A stretch of DNA of 64,000 bases, taken from Fortiea contorta PCC 7126. Its GTDB lineage: Bacteria > Cyanobacteriota > Cyanobacteriia > Cyanobacteriales > Nostocaceae. This document shows, in pieces, positions 45,863 to 55,108 of the stretch. Where the stretch lies: contig NZ_KB235930.1 of the NCBI RefSeq assembly GCF_000332295.1, positions 997,895-1,061,894 of the forward strand, written 5' to 3'. Each line of letters opens with the position of its first letter. The first letter of the stretch is position 1. Made by a program: the position numbers and the translations under genes. Under the pieces are notes generated by a model. That model ran no database searches. It saw nothing but the letters and a program-made list of their open reading frames with translations, and was not told the DNA's origin.

Positions 45863-47848
45863 TTACCAAAAATATCCCTTTTCTATAGTAGTTTGCCGAG
45901 TGGATGAGTCGTATTTGAGGAGATATTCGTGGGCGATGGCTCGATTATCTCTTAAGGTTTCTACTTCTTGTTTACCGATTTCGGTGTCGGTAGAAAGTAA
46001 AATGACTTGATGGCTAGCGAATGGGAAGTAACGTTCTACTAGGTTATGGCGGTGGGAGGAGTCGAGTCTACCAAGTGGTGTATCTATGGCTACTGGTAAG
46101 CGGCGTCCGGAGACTTTGGCTAGTCCCCAGAGAAAAGCGATGGCTAGTAGTTGTTTTTCGCCAGCGGAGAGGCGATGTTTGGGTACTGGTTTACCATTTA
46201 AATCGTACAGTGAAAGCCCAAAAGTGTTGGTATCAATGGCAATGCGATACACTAAATCTGTTTTGTGCAGCAAATAGAGGAAGCAGTTTTTTACTTCTTC
46301 TTCTAATTTATTCAGTTTTCTCAGGGTTAATTTTTCTCTAAAAATCTTCAGTGTTTCTTGAACTTTTGCGGCTGAGGTAATAATATGTTCGCTATTTTTA
46401 TGTTTAATATTTTCTACGGTATATTCGCTTAATTCTTTTTTTGATTTGCTAATAATAGTTTCCAATTCCCCTAATTGGCGACGGGTTGTTTCGTGGTTAG
46501 CTTTAGCTTCCACTACTTGATTTTGTGCTGTTGCTAATGCTTGACGCAGTTTTGTGTAATCTTCTGGTGATGCTGCTGTCTGCACTTGTCTTTCTAGACT
46601 GTGAATTTCTTCTTCTTGATTTTCGAGAGTTTTTAATTGTTGTTGTGCATGTTTTTGGGCGTTGTGTAAGTGATAAATCAGATTATCTAGTTGGCTTAAT
46701 GCTTGATCAGTAGCTAATAGCCAAGGTGCTGTTATTTGGATATTTTTTGCATATAATTTATCTGCGTCTTGAAGGAGAAATGCTTGAATTTTTGCAACTT
46801 GTTGAGGGGAAATATCTTCTTGATTGAGCCAACTAAGTAGGCGTTCGTCTCGCTCTAGTAGCAAATCTTGAGAAAGTTGGATTTGTTGATAGCGAAATTC
46901 TTTTTCTCCTTGTGATTGTACCTGAGTCAGTAAATTAGGAATTAATGCTAGGGGTAAAATACCAGATGCTAATTCAGACATTGACTGACGCAGTTGTTCT
47001 GCTTGTTGTGTTTTCGCTTGCTGTTTGAGTTCTAGCTGATTGCGTTCGGCTGCAATTTTCCCCCCTTCAGACACAAATCTATCAAAAGCTTCGTTTTGGC
47101 GAGTTTCTAATTCTTCTAACTGGTTTTGAATGGTTGCTAATTTCTCGATTGTGGTTTGATAATCTTCTTGCTGTTGAGTTAATCTAGTTTCAATTTCTTC
47201 TATGTTCGCTAAATCTTTGTTATTACTAACTTCTTTAAGTTTACGGTTAACTAAAATATCTAAATCAACTGCTAAACGGTCTGCTAATTCTAGTCCTAAA
47301 AGTCCGCGAATAGCTTCAACTACTATTGGTGGTGGTGTTTCCTGTTCTGCGAGTTCTTTAACTTGTTCTCCATCAAATAGAAATAAATTTGAAATCCCTA
47401 ATGGTAGGATATTTTCTATATATTCATCCCAGATATTCACTAAAGCATCAGGCCAGGTGTCACTGTCGCCTAAAATGCCTAATGTATCTTTATTATCTTT
47501 GGGATTTTTTGTCCAACTACGCACAACACGGTATTTGATTGGCTTGTCATTTTCGATGTGTTCAAAAAGTAATTCAATTCGAGTATCTTGAACTGGGTCT
47601 ATTTGAGAGTTAACGCATTGATTGAGAAAATCGCTATAACTTAAATTACCACGGGTGGAACATTGAGCACGTTGTCCATAAAGAGCGAGGCGAATTGCAT
47701 CCATGAGGGTGGTTTTTCCACCACCATTCATCCCACCCAAGAGGACAATTGGATGCGAATTTTCTTCGTCAATTTTTGGGTTAAGATTGATTACCTGTTT
47801 TCCTCGGTAAGGGCCAAAGTTCTGTAATATAAGTTCCAGAAATATCAT
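45863..47848 (-). CDS. dndD: DNA sulfur modification protein DndD
   Basis: A 661-residue SMC/RecF-like ATPase of the phosphorothioation machinery. Walker A GGMNGGGKTT lies near residue 40, the DndD word LFLFDGEQVKELAE near 150, a long coiled coil from about 210 to 510, the signature HRLSAGEKQLLAIAF and Walker B VAIDTPLGRLD near 595. No Cys hook is seen in the coil. The ATG at 47848 starts MIFLELILQNFGPYRG as in other DndD proteins; a TTG ten codons upstream is rejected. It starts 10 bp after dndC. Confidence 0.93.
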   Translation of the reverse strand: MIFLELILQNFGPYRGKQVINLNPKIDEENSHPIVLLGGMNGGGKTTLMDAIRLALYGQRAQCSTRGNLSYSDFLNQCVNSQIDPVQDTRIELLFEHIENDKPIKYRVVRSWTKNPKDNKDTLGILGDSDTWPDALVNIWDEYIENILPLGISNLFLFDGEQVKELAEQETPPPIVVEAIRGLLGLELADRLAVDLDILVNRKLKEVSNNKDLANIEEIETRLTQQQEDYQTTIEKLATIQNQLEELETRQNEAFDRFVSEGGKIAAERNQLELKQQAKTQQAEQLRQSMSELASGILPLALIPNLLTQVQSQGEKEFRYQQIQLSQDLLLERDERLLSWLNQEDISPQQVAKIQAFLLQDADKLYAKNIQITAPWLLATDQALSQLDNLIYHLHNAQKHAQQQLKTLENQEEEIHSLERQVQTAASPEDYTKLRQALATAQNQVVEAKANHETTRRQLGELETIISKSKKELSEYTVENIKHKNSEHIITSAAKVQETLKIFREKLTLRKLNKLEEEVKNCFLYLLHKTDLVYRIAIDTNTFGLSLYDLNGKPVPKHRLSAGEKQLLAIAFLWGLAKVSGRRLPVAIDTPLGRLDSSHRHNLVERYFPFASHQVILLSTDTEIGKQEVETLRDNRAIAHEYLLKYDSSTRQTTIEKGYFW

Positions 47849-47858
47849 TATTTTATGA

Positions 47859-49472
47859 TTATGAATTTTCTTGAGCAAATTTCATTTTTGCCCAAGTTAC
47901 TTTTTGCTCAGTTTCGCTTTTATTTTCATCTATTATTGGTGTGACGTCACCTAAGGTCATTTGCTTGACTTTGGCGACATCACCTTGATTGACGGCTTCG
48001 CTTAATTCACGTTTGAGGCGAGCATTTTTAATTGCTTCTTCTGGAGAGCGGGAACTTGTATGAAAACATTTTTCTAGGCTGTCATATATTCCTACACGGC
48101 GAGTTTTTTTGCGATACTGGCGTTCTGTGTCTAATAATTTTGCCATCAATTCTAAGTGCATTGCATCGCCTTGGCAAATTTCTTCTAATACTATCCATTC
48201 ATCACGACCTAATAGGCTATAGTCAGCACCGGGACGGGGGTCTTGAAATTCAACGCCCGTTACTTCTTGATAAATCCTAGGTAAGCTGTCGTCAAATTCG
48301 TGGCGTTCTTCTAACCAAATGCGGCGAATTTCGCTCATTTCTTCTAGAGTTAGTAAGGTTATATCTCGCATGTTTTCTGGTGCTTTTTGACGAAGTTGTT
48401 TTTCAACTGTCAGTAACTTTCTGAGCCAATCTTCTCGCGCTTCTTTAATAAACGGGCCAGGAATAGGTTCAATAGATGTTCTATCTTCTAAGTTACGTTC
48501 GTATAGTTGGACATCACCATTTCTCCGGCGAAAATCTCTTTTATCACGGGTTTCTTCAGCATCTAATTCTTTACGAAAATCAAGTAGAGGTTGCATCCAC
48601 TCTTTTTCTTCGTCATTCTGAATCATAGCCGCCAATGATTTATCTTGACTAACTAATGTACAGACCCAGCAACCAAACCGAGAACTACCGCAGCTAGGAG
48701 TGGTGGTGTCAACAACTAAGGGACACTCATTATCTGCAGAAGCACCTCTGTACATAGTAAATAAATCTTGATTGCTGTACCCCCAAGGGTTTTTCCACTG
48801 CATTAGATAAATCCAGACTTCATCATTTTCCCAGTCTTCAATGGGGCTGTAAACTAGGGAGTTAGGTAAATTCATGTTGGGACTAAGGCGATCGCGCACT
48901 CTAAAAATTTCTAATTTTTTCATTCTGTTAGCGCGTTTTGTGCTTTCGGCTTTGCGAGTCCCCAAAACGACGATCGCTTCTCCACTAGCTCGAATGACAT
49001 CTCGAATAAACCGATTCGAGGGGTTGATTTTCAGTCGTTCTGTACACCAGCGAAATTTTCCTTTTGGTGCTGGATAACCTTTACCAATCAAACCTACCCA
49101 AAATGTTTCTTTAAAATCTGGTTGTAGCAAATGGGGTTCAAATGGTAATTTTTGCTCTTGAGTTTGAGATTTCATCTGTTTGAGCGAATTGCGTACCCAA
49201 GCAGCAACGATGGGATTTTCGACAAGTGTGTCTGTGGTGATCACGTATATTGTTTTCGTTCGCTGGGATGGTGGAAGTGCGGCGATCGCATTCCACACCA
49301 GCTGTAAAGTCGCAGTACTATCTTTTCCTCCTGAGTAACCCACCACCCAAGGGATGTCATCGAGACAGTATAGTTGTTGAATTTCAGTAGTGAGCGCTTG
49401 GATATCTGCTACTAAATCTGCTACAGTACGCGATCGCTGACCCTTGTTTTCTGGTTGTTGTGCTGTAGCCAT
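47859..49472 (-). CDS. dndC: DNA sulfur modification protein DndC
   Basis: A 537-residue PAPS-reductase-like ATP pyrophosphatase that activates the DNA backbone for sulfur insertion. The PP-loop SGGKDST is at 47-53. The iron-sulfur cysteines appear as CPLVV...PSC...GCWVC around residues 250-272 (spacing 10, 6, 2). The C-terminal 100 residues are helical. It is the first gene of the dndCDE operon, divergent from dndB across a 153-bp gap. Confidence 0.95.
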   Translation of the reverse strand: MATAQQPENKGQRSRTVADLVADIQALTTEIQQLYCLDDIPWVVGYSGGKDSTATLQLVWNAIAALPPSQRTKTIYVITTDTLVENPIVAAWVRNSLKQMKSQTQEQKLPFEPHLLQPDFKETFWVGLIGKGYPAPKGKFRWCTERLKINPSNRFIRDVIRASGEAIVVLGTRKAESTKRANRMKKLEIFRVRDRLSPNMNLPNSLVYSPIEDWENDEVWIYLMQWKNPWGYSNQDLFTMYRGASADNECPLVVDTTTPSCGSSRFGCWVCTLVSQDKSLAAMIQNDEEKEWMQPLLDFRKELDAEETRDKRDFRRRNGDVQLYERNLEDRTSIEPIPGPFIKEAREDWLRKLLTVEKQLRQKAPENMRDITLLTLEEMSEIRRIWLEERHEFDDSLPRIYQEVTGVEFQDPRPGADYSLLGRDEWIVLEEICQGDAMHLELMAKLLDTERQYRKKTRRVGIYDSLEKCFHTSSRSPEEAIKNARLKRELSEAVNQGDVAKVKQMTLGDVTPIIDENKSETEQKVTWAKMKFAQENS

Positions 49473-49625
49473 TGTCCTTCCTTTACTGAAACATGGTTTT
49501 TCTTCACCCTTGTTGAAACTAGTCTCAGGGTAGCCCTTGTATTGTACAGACTCAGAGGCAAGTTTTTAAAAAACATCAAACTCTGTCAATCCGCAACACA
49601 AATCACATTGGTAAAATTATTTGGT
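49473..49625. promoter_or_regulatory. Divergent dndB-dndC promoter region
   Basis: This 153-bp gap must hold promoters for both dndCDE and dndB. It has a TTGAAACTAGTC word with the palindrome ACTAGT, and a TGTATTGTACAGA word that could serve as a -10 region for dndB. In other bacteria DndB represses its own cluster, so an autoregulatory site is expected here, but none is proven. Confidence 0.5.
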
Positions 49626-51227
49626 ATGAAAGACACAACATCTGACCGAACTGCGGAAATCGCTCAAGAGTACATAAACCGAGAAGACACGGAACAACAA
49701 GTTCTCGCTTTGCTCTTGGAGAAGTTTTTGGGGAGAAAAGACCAGATTCTCGTTCAAAAAACAGAGATGGGATCTACTGAGGCTTATGTTGGTTCTGTGA
49801 CTTTAGAATGGTTCGCAGGTCGGGTTAAATTCGCCTCTGGTTTACCTCTGTTTGACAAGAAGTATAATTCAGCGACTGATAATATCGAGATTGACGCAGA
49901 TAGCATTGACGAAATTCAGCAACGTCCTTTGGATTGGTCACGTCAAGCACCGTTGGTACAGTATTTAGCAGCGCGACAAAATCATAAATTCCCGCCGGTG
50001 CTGGTAGTAATTAATCAACCGTGGGTGGATAATCCCCAAGCGACTGAGTGGGATGGGGAAGGACGCGCCACTAAGTCTACCACTGATTTTGTTCCTCTTG
50101 ATCAAGATGGTAAAGTTGGTCTGTTGAATATTTCTGAAGCTGATGTCACCATTTATGCATTGGATGGTCAACATCGGTTGATGGGTGTACAGGGATTGAT
50201 GGAGTTAATTAAAACTCACAAACTCCAACGTTATAAAAAAGAGAAAGTTGCTGATGAGAGTTTTATTACAGTCAATGATTTGATAGACAAGTATCAAGTA
50301 GACCTGGCTTATCTGCAAAATTTACCCCAGGAAAAAATCGGGATCGAGTTTATTTGTGCGGTTGCGGCTGGGGAAACTCGCACTCAAGCCAGACGCAGGG
50401 TGAGATCGATTTTTGTTCACGTCAACTTGATGGCTGCACCGTTGACAAAAGGTCAGTTAGCGCAGTTGAATGAGGATGATGGTTTTGCGATCGCTGCAAG
50501 AAAAATTGCCGTTACCCATCCACTATTAGAACAACGAAAAGAGCGCAATCCTCGTGTGAATTGGAATAGTGCAACAGTAGCTGCCAATTCTACAGTTTTA
50601 ACGACCTTGCAAGCGCTGCAAGATATGTCTGAGCGATATCTGGGTCAAAAATTCCCTCACTGGAAACCTTTAGAAAAAGGGCTAATTCCCATGCGTCCAG
50701 AGGATGAAGAACTGCAACAGGGAATTGCAGAATTTAGAAACCTATTTGATTATTTAGCGAATCTTCCCAGTTATCAAATTTTAGAACATGAGGATACACC
50801 AGCTTTGCGGCGGTTCAGTTTTGAGAAAGACGGTGGTGAAGGAAATATGCTTTTTCGTCCAGTTGCTCAAGTTGCATTAGCGCAAGCTCTAGGAATTTTA
50901 GTATTTAAAAAAGGCTTTTCTTTGGCAGATATTTTTAAGAAGTTGCGGAAGTTTGATCAGCAAGGTGGTTTTAGTGGGATGGAATATCCTCAATCTCTTT
51001 GGTATGGGGTTTTATATGATCCAAATAAGAAGCGGGTACAGGTTGCGGGAAGAGATTTAGCGGCGAAATTATTGGTTTATATTTTGGGTGGAATTCAAGA
51101 ACCAATGGAACGTGCTGAACTGCGTAAAGCTTTAGCGGATGCGAGGACTATGGAAGATCAAACTATTGGTTTTGATGGGAACTTTGTGGAACCGAAAGCA
51201 GTGGGACTTCCACCAATTTTGAATTAG
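49626..51227 (+). CDS. dndB: DNA sulfur modification protein DndB (DGQHR domain)
   Basis: A 533-residue DndB. The hallmark DGQHRLMG begins at residue 180 in ITIYALDGQHR context. The N-terminal region (REDTEQQVLALLLEKFLGRKDQ) and the C-terminal LFRPVAQVALAQALGIL are typical. DndB influences modification frequency and represses the cluster in characterised systems. The first ATG with a family-like N-terminus (MKDTTSDRT) is at 49626; the open frame extends upstream through dndC but is not homologous. It is the only plus-strand gene of the island. Confidence 0.9.
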   Translation: MKDTTSDRTAEIAQEYINREDTEQQVLALLLEKFLGRKDQILVQKTEMGSTEAYVGSVTLEWFAGRVKFASGLPLFDKKYNSATDNIEIDADSIDEIQQRPLDWSRQAPLVQYLAARQNHKFPPVLVVINQPWVDNPQATEWDGEGRATKSTTDFVPLDQDGKVGLLNISEADVTIYALDGQHRLMGVQGLMELIKTHKLQRYKKEKVADESFITVNDLIDKYQVDLAYLQNLPQEKIGIEFICAVAAGETRTQARRRVRSIFVHVNLMAAPLTKGQLAQLNEDDGFAIAARKIAVTHPLLEQRKERNPRVNWNSATVAANSTVLTTLQALQDMSERYLGQKFPHWKPLEKGLIPMRPEDEELQQGIAEFRNLFDYLANLPSYQILEHEDTPALRRFSFEKDGGEGNMLFRPVAQVALAQALGILVFKKGFSLADIFKKLRKFDQQGGFSGMEYPQSLWYGVLYDPNKKRVQVAGRDLAAKLLVYILGGIQEPMERAELRKALADARTMEDQTIGFDGNFVEPKAVGLPPILN

Positions 51228-51284
51228 CAAAGTCATACTTTTTGGATGCAAGGATTTTGCAAAAAGTGGCTCAAAGGCTGTACC

Positions 51285-51440
51285 ATCTCACTAACTTTTC
51301 AAAGAGCGACGCAGCGGAAAGTCTGAACGGAGACTTCCTCCAATCAGAATTTTCCAACAGAGGAGCGTCACTTTTCAAGACAGCGACTTTCAACCCTATT
51401 CCCTGCGATGCACTGAGCTTGTCGAAGTGTTCCCTGCTAT
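51285..51440. repeat. Cluster of short dispersed repeats after dndB
   Basis: The 220-bp gap between dndB and the minus-strand block holds paired words: AGAGCGACGCAGCGGAAAGT and AGAGGAGCGTCAC, with CGGAGACTTCCTCC between. CACTGAGCTTGTCGAAGTG follows, a common Nostocales dispersed repeat with a small inverted repeat (CACTGAGC/GAAGTG). No open reading frame here is credible. Confidence 0.55.
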
Positions 51441-51447
51441 ATAAAAA

Positions 51448-51921
51448 TCAAGATAGGAATTTGGTCAGATCAAATTCCTCATCTTTTTGCTCTGTATTAT
51501 TTCTCTCATAACTGAGAAATAACAAAATTCGTTCTGCATAATCGACAGACCCGCGCAACTCATTTCGCAAGATTTCCAATCCACCATTCGCATACTCTTC
51601 AAAAATATGATTGCGTTGTCTTTCATATTCTTCTTCATGAAGAGAGAGTGTTTTGATATCTTGTGTTTCATTAATTGCTAATAATTTTATGAAAATATCA
51701 TTTCCCATTGAGGCGAAATATTCTATTCTAATTGGTGATGGTTCCCTTTTAGAAATTTCCCCCAGAGGTACGCGCTTTTTATGCTTCGCACCCAACGCAG
51801 CAGCGAAGACGATCACATCAGCAAAAGTTTGAAAAGGCCCTGTCCCACCATCTGTAGAGGTTAAAGCTTTAACTAAATCTGCTTTATCTTTCGCAACCCT
51901 AATTCTGCCAGTTTCTGCCAT
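51448..51921 (-). CDS. DNA phosphorothioation-associated protein 4 homologue
   Basis: A 157-residue soluble protein starting MAETGRIRVAKDKADLVKAL, with FADVIVFAAALGAKHKKRVPL near residue 33 and EILRNELRGSVDYAERILLFL near 110. I recognise it as the family called DNA phosphorothioation-associated protein 4, found beside dnd genes; its biochemical role is unknown. It is the last gene of a minus-strand block, 26 bp after the Uma2 gene, and faces dndB tail to tail. Confidence 0.75.
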   Translation of the reverse strand: MAETGRIRVAKDKADLVKALTSTDGGTGPFQTFADVIVFAAALGAKHKKRVPLGEISKREPSPIRIEYFASMGNDIFIKLLAINETQDIKTLSLHEEEYERQRNHIFEEYANGGLEILRNELRGSVDYAERILLFLSYERNNTEQKDEEFDLTKFLS

Positions 51922-51947
51922 ATCTAATCTTTTTGATGATACTTTAA

Positions 51948-52532
51948 TTACGAATTCATTTGCTCTAGAGTCAACTGCACATCCTCATAAACTAAAGATA
52001 TGGAAAAGTGAAAATCAACACTGGTTAAATTAACTTCATTTCCTTGTTCATAGGGATGTAATTCCCAAAATCCTCTGTCATTCAATCGAAAACAATCTAA
52101 ACCAATTTTTTCTGCATCAATGATGACGTATTCTCGCAAAGTTTTGATGCGGCGATAGTGGGTAAATTTCTCTCCTCGGTCATAAGCTGCAGTGCTGGGA
52201 GAAAGAACTTCTACAATTAAACAAGGATATTGAAGAAATTTAATCGCTTGTTTGTCTCTTTCATCACAACTCACCACAACATCTGGATAATGAAAAGGCC
52301 CATTTTCCGATATTCCTACTTTTGCATCAGCCATAAAAGCGCGACAAGAACCACCCCGGAGGTGACTTTTTAATGCTGAAGCTAAGTTGAGAGCAATAGT
52401 AGTGTGGGGGATAATTTCCCCAGTCATGGAAAAGACTTCACCATTGATATATTCGTATTTAATTTCTTGGCGTTCTTCCCATTCCCAGTATTCTTGGGGA
52501 GACATATAATTTCCGTTTGGATTTGCAACCAT
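51948..52532 (-). CDS. Uma2 family endonuclease-like protein
   Basis: A 194-residue DUF820/Uma2 protein with MSPQEYWEWEERQEIKYEYI, the acidic GISENGPFHYPDVVVSCDE near residue 72 and CLIVEVLSPSTAAYDRGEKFTHYRRI near 104. The D-x(n)-E-V-L core fits the PD-(D/E)XK-like nuclease fold. These genes are very numerous in filamentous cyanobacteria and mostly of unknown role, so this may be a passenger in the Dnd island. It sits 11 bp downstream of the ATPase gene, on the same transcript by spacing. Confidence 0.85.
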   Translation of the reverse strand: MVANPNGNYMSPQEYWEWEERQEIKYEYINGEVFSMTGEIIPHTTIALNLASALKSHLRGGSCRAFMADAKVGISENGPFHYPDVVVSCDERDKQAIKFLQYPCLIVEVLSPSTAAYDRGEKFTHYRRIKTLREYVIIDAEKIGLDCFRLNDRGFWELHPYEQGNEVNLTSVDFHFSISLVYEDVQLTLEQMNS

Positions 52533-52543
52533 AACTCTATTTT

Positions 52544-54616
52544 TTAAACATGACGTTCAATTACCGTAACTTCAGTATATTCAAATTCATTGGGACTTTG
52601 CCTCACTAAAGGATATCTTTCCCCGCTTAACTCAATATAGTCTTGTTCACAATCTGGCTTGGAAGAATAGTAGGTAAGTACATATTCTCTACCAATTCTG
52701 TCGGCGATTTCTTCTTCAACTTCACCTCGCCATTGAGTTTTTGTCACTAACACAATTAACTGATTTGCTAATTTGGGTATTGTTTTCGCGATGCGTCGGC
52801 GAGAAATTTCATCTAGACTACCAAATGGTGAATCCATAACTATAGGAAAGGTGCTGCTGTCGGGAATCATTAACATTTTTCGCTTTTCACTCCATTCCCG
52901 CACTCTGTCAATGATACTGGCAATAAACGATAAGCTAAGAATTTGATTTTCACCTGTGGAAGCTGCAACTGGGGCTTCAATTCCTGCTGTATTTTCTATC
53001 AAGGTTAATTCATATTTATCGCTGATTTTGGGAATATATGGAGCGACGGAAATCTCACTAAAAATTTCTTGTACTCGCTGTTCTAGTTGCAGGCGAAATT
53101 GTTTTTCTTGACGGTTTCTGACTTCTATTAATCGTTCTACAGCATCTTGGGTGGCGTTGATGCGTCGTTGTGCGATGATTTGCCGTGATTCGTTTAATTT
53201 CTGTTTGGCGATTTGTTTCCCTAATACCTCGGTTTCAGTTTGTAGGTGAGATATTTGCTGTTGATTTGCACCCTGTTCTCGATTCAAGTCATCTATTTTC
53301 GCCTCTATTCCATCTAACCTTTTTTGCAAGCTACTAATTTCTTCATTAGCATCTTTTCGCAATCGTTCTTGAATGCTATCTAATTCCTGCTCAATTTGGG
53401 ATATTGTCTCTCTTAATTGATTGCTTCTGGCTTGTTCTGTGTCTACTTCTTCCCAAAAGGTGATGGCTTGTCTATCGATTTCATCTACTTGAGCACTGAT
53501 GTGAATTGCTGTTTCTTGGATTGTGGAAGAACCTACTTTATCTAGCCAAGATTGTACGTTTTGGTGACAGGGATTACCTGCGGTTAATTCGGTTCCACAA
53601 ATGCAGTGTCGGGATTGGAGTAATTCATTGACAAACTCCCGCGAAATTCCAGACGTTAATTCGCCTCGCTGTTTTAAATCTGTGACTATTTCTCTGAATT
53701 TGGTTGTGGTTTCCCCTAGTAAAACTGTATAACCCCGCGCGGAAATAATCTTTTTGAGTTTGTCTTTAGTTTTGAGATATTCTGCTTTGTTAATTTCTTT
53801 CTGTGATTCTAAGTTTTGCCATCTCTTTTGAAATACTTGATCGGCGCTGAGTTCTCGCAAGCGGTTGCTAATTTCTTTTTTTAATGTTTGTTGAGATGCT
53901 AATTCTTGTTGAATTTCTTGCTGTCTTTGAGTATAAGTTGCAATTTCTCGGTCTAATTTTTCTTGCTGACGCAAAAGCTTTTTAGTTTCTGAGTCACCAA
54001 TGGCTTTTAGTTCGCTCTCTAAGGTTTTTTTAGCTTCTCCTAGGTGTCTGATGGAACGGTTGATGACTTCTACGCCCAAGAAAATTTTTGTGGCTTCGGC
54101 GATTTCGGTTTTTTTATCCGAACGAACGATCGCTTCGATGCGTTCGCCGTCAAAAAAGAAATATTGATGTAAGCTAGCAGGTAAAATTTGATTGATGATG
54201 TCTTCTGGTTGCTGATTGGGGATATGCCATTTACCGTCATCTCCACCTACCCACATGGTTAATTGCGTTTTCCCCGGTTCGAGGTCATGATCATTTTTAT
54301 AAACTCGACAGGTGCGTTTTACTCGATAACGATTACTTTCATGTTCCCAGCCAATTTCTACCCAACATTCTACAGTTTGTCCGATTTTTGCTTCGGCGAT
54401 CGCTCTTTTATTAACTAGTTGTTCAATTGAGGCAAAGGCTGCTGTAAATTTTTCATATAATACCCAGGTAAATGCATTCAATAGACTGGTTTTTCCCGCA
54501 CCATTATTACCATGAATAATTGTTGTGTTCTGGATATCTCCCCAGGCTAGACTCATCTCTGGTGTCGCACCGTAAAAAGAGCGAAAATTGCACAGTTTAA
54601 TTGAGGTTAGCTTCAT
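52544..54616 (-). CDS. Second DndD-like SMC-type ATPase
   Basis: A 690-residue SMC/RecF-type ATPase. Walker A GNNGAGKTS is at 36-44, and FFFDGERIEAI near 153 matches the DndD word FLFDGEQVKEL. Coiled coils cover about 185-300 and 365-480, separated by a Cys cluster (C338, C340, C350) like a zinc hook. The signature STGENQILSLSFI and Walker B PIVMDSPFGSLDE are near 575 and 610. It is a distant paralogue of dndD, not a replacement, since a normal dndD is present. Its start overlaps the stop of a 57-residue ORF (ATGA). Its role in phosphorothioation defence is inferred from position. Confidence 0.8.
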   Translation of the reverse strand: MKLTSIKLCNFRSFYGATPEMSLAWGDIQNTTIIHGNNGAGKTSLLNAFTWVLYEKFTAAFASIEQLVNKRAIAEAKIGQTVECWVEIGWEHESNRYRVKRTCRVYKNDHDLEPGKTQLTMWVGGDDGKWHIPNQQPEDIINQILPASLHQYFFFDGERIEAIVRSDKKTEIAEATKIFLGVEVINRSIRHLGEAKKTLESELKAIGDSETKKLLRQQEKLDREIATYTQRQQEIQQELASQQTLKKEISNRLRELSADQVFQKRWQNLESQKEINKAEYLKTKDKLKKIISARGYTVLLGETTTKFREIVTDLKQRGELTSGISREFVNELLQSRHCICGTELTAGNPCHQNVQSWLDKVGSSTIQETAIHISAQVDEIDRQAITFWEEVDTEQARSNQLRETISQIEQELDSIQERLRKDANEEISSLQKRLDGIEAKIDDLNREQGANQQQISHLQTETEVLGKQIAKQKLNESRQIIAQRRINATQDAVERLIEVRNRQEKQFRLQLEQRVQEIFSEISVAPYIPKISDKYELTLIENTAGIEAPVAASTGENQILSLSFIASIIDRVREWSEKRKMLMIPDSSTFPIVMDSPFGSLDEISRRRIAKTIPKLANQLIVLVTKTQWRGEVEEEIADRIGREYVLTYYSSKPDCEQDYIELSGERYPLVRQSPNEFEYTEVTVIERHV

Positions 54617-54786
54617 CGCACCTCTTCCTTGACGATATCTAATATCTCTTCGTTGATATGGCTGTTGATTTTCCTATCTAGTCGATTTTTTTCTAGCTTC
54701 CATACCCGCTCGATTATCTGTTTTACTTCCGGTGGAGCGCTAATAATCGGCTCTTGCACATCATCAATATTTGACTCTGCTGACAT
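54613..54786 (-). CDS. 57-residue ORF coupled to the SMC-type ATPase
   Basis: A short ORF starting MSAESNIDDVQEPIISAPPE, continuing VKQIIERVWKLEKNRLDRKI and ending VKEEVR. It is acidic at the N-terminus, then a basic amphipathic helix. Its TGA overlaps the ATPase ATG by four bases (ATGA), strong evidence that the two are translated together. It is not recognised. A small ATPase partner or regulator is the natural guess. Confidence 0.7.
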   Translation of the reverse strand: MSAESNIDDVQEPIISAPPEVKQIIERVWKLEKNRLDRKINSHINEEILDIVKEEVR

Positions 54787-55046
54787 TATCGGTTTTTAAG
54801 AGATTTTTTCTCTATTTTATCCGGATTTACTCTGGCGATCGCTCTTTTACTACCATGATTATCACTATCTTGTTTTTCTACTAATTCTTCCTAGATATCT
54901 TTAAATTTATTTTGAAAAAATTTGTTTATTTTTAGGGCGATATCTGATACTATTATTGTTAGGTGAAATTCTTTATAATCGAGTGTAGCTTGCGTTAAAA
55001 ATTTTGCTTACACTCTATTATGATCAATACTCTTTAATAATCTCAT
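54786..55046 (-). pseudogene. Broken small ORF upstream of the 57-residue gene
   Basis: In one minus-strand frame the region reads MRLLKSIDHNRV, stop, then about 38 open codons (TLDYKEFHLTIIVSDIALKI), a TAG at 54891-54893, and a further 34 codons (EELVEKQDSDNHGSKRAIAR). Its TAA overlaps the next ATG (TAATG). The continuity across AT-rich DNA suggests a gene with two nonsense mutations. It is otherwise unrecognised, and chance is possible. Confidence 0.35.
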
Positions 55047-55108
55047 ACTATTGTCCCCGGTTCCTCTAAATTACAAAAATTTTTACAAAAAAAACTAAAT
55101 ATTTTGGT

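Noticed and set aside
49455-49625. N-terminal extension of DndB into dndC
   Set aside because: The extension is antisense to the dndC start and does not resemble DndB. The ATG at 49626 gives the expected N-terminus.
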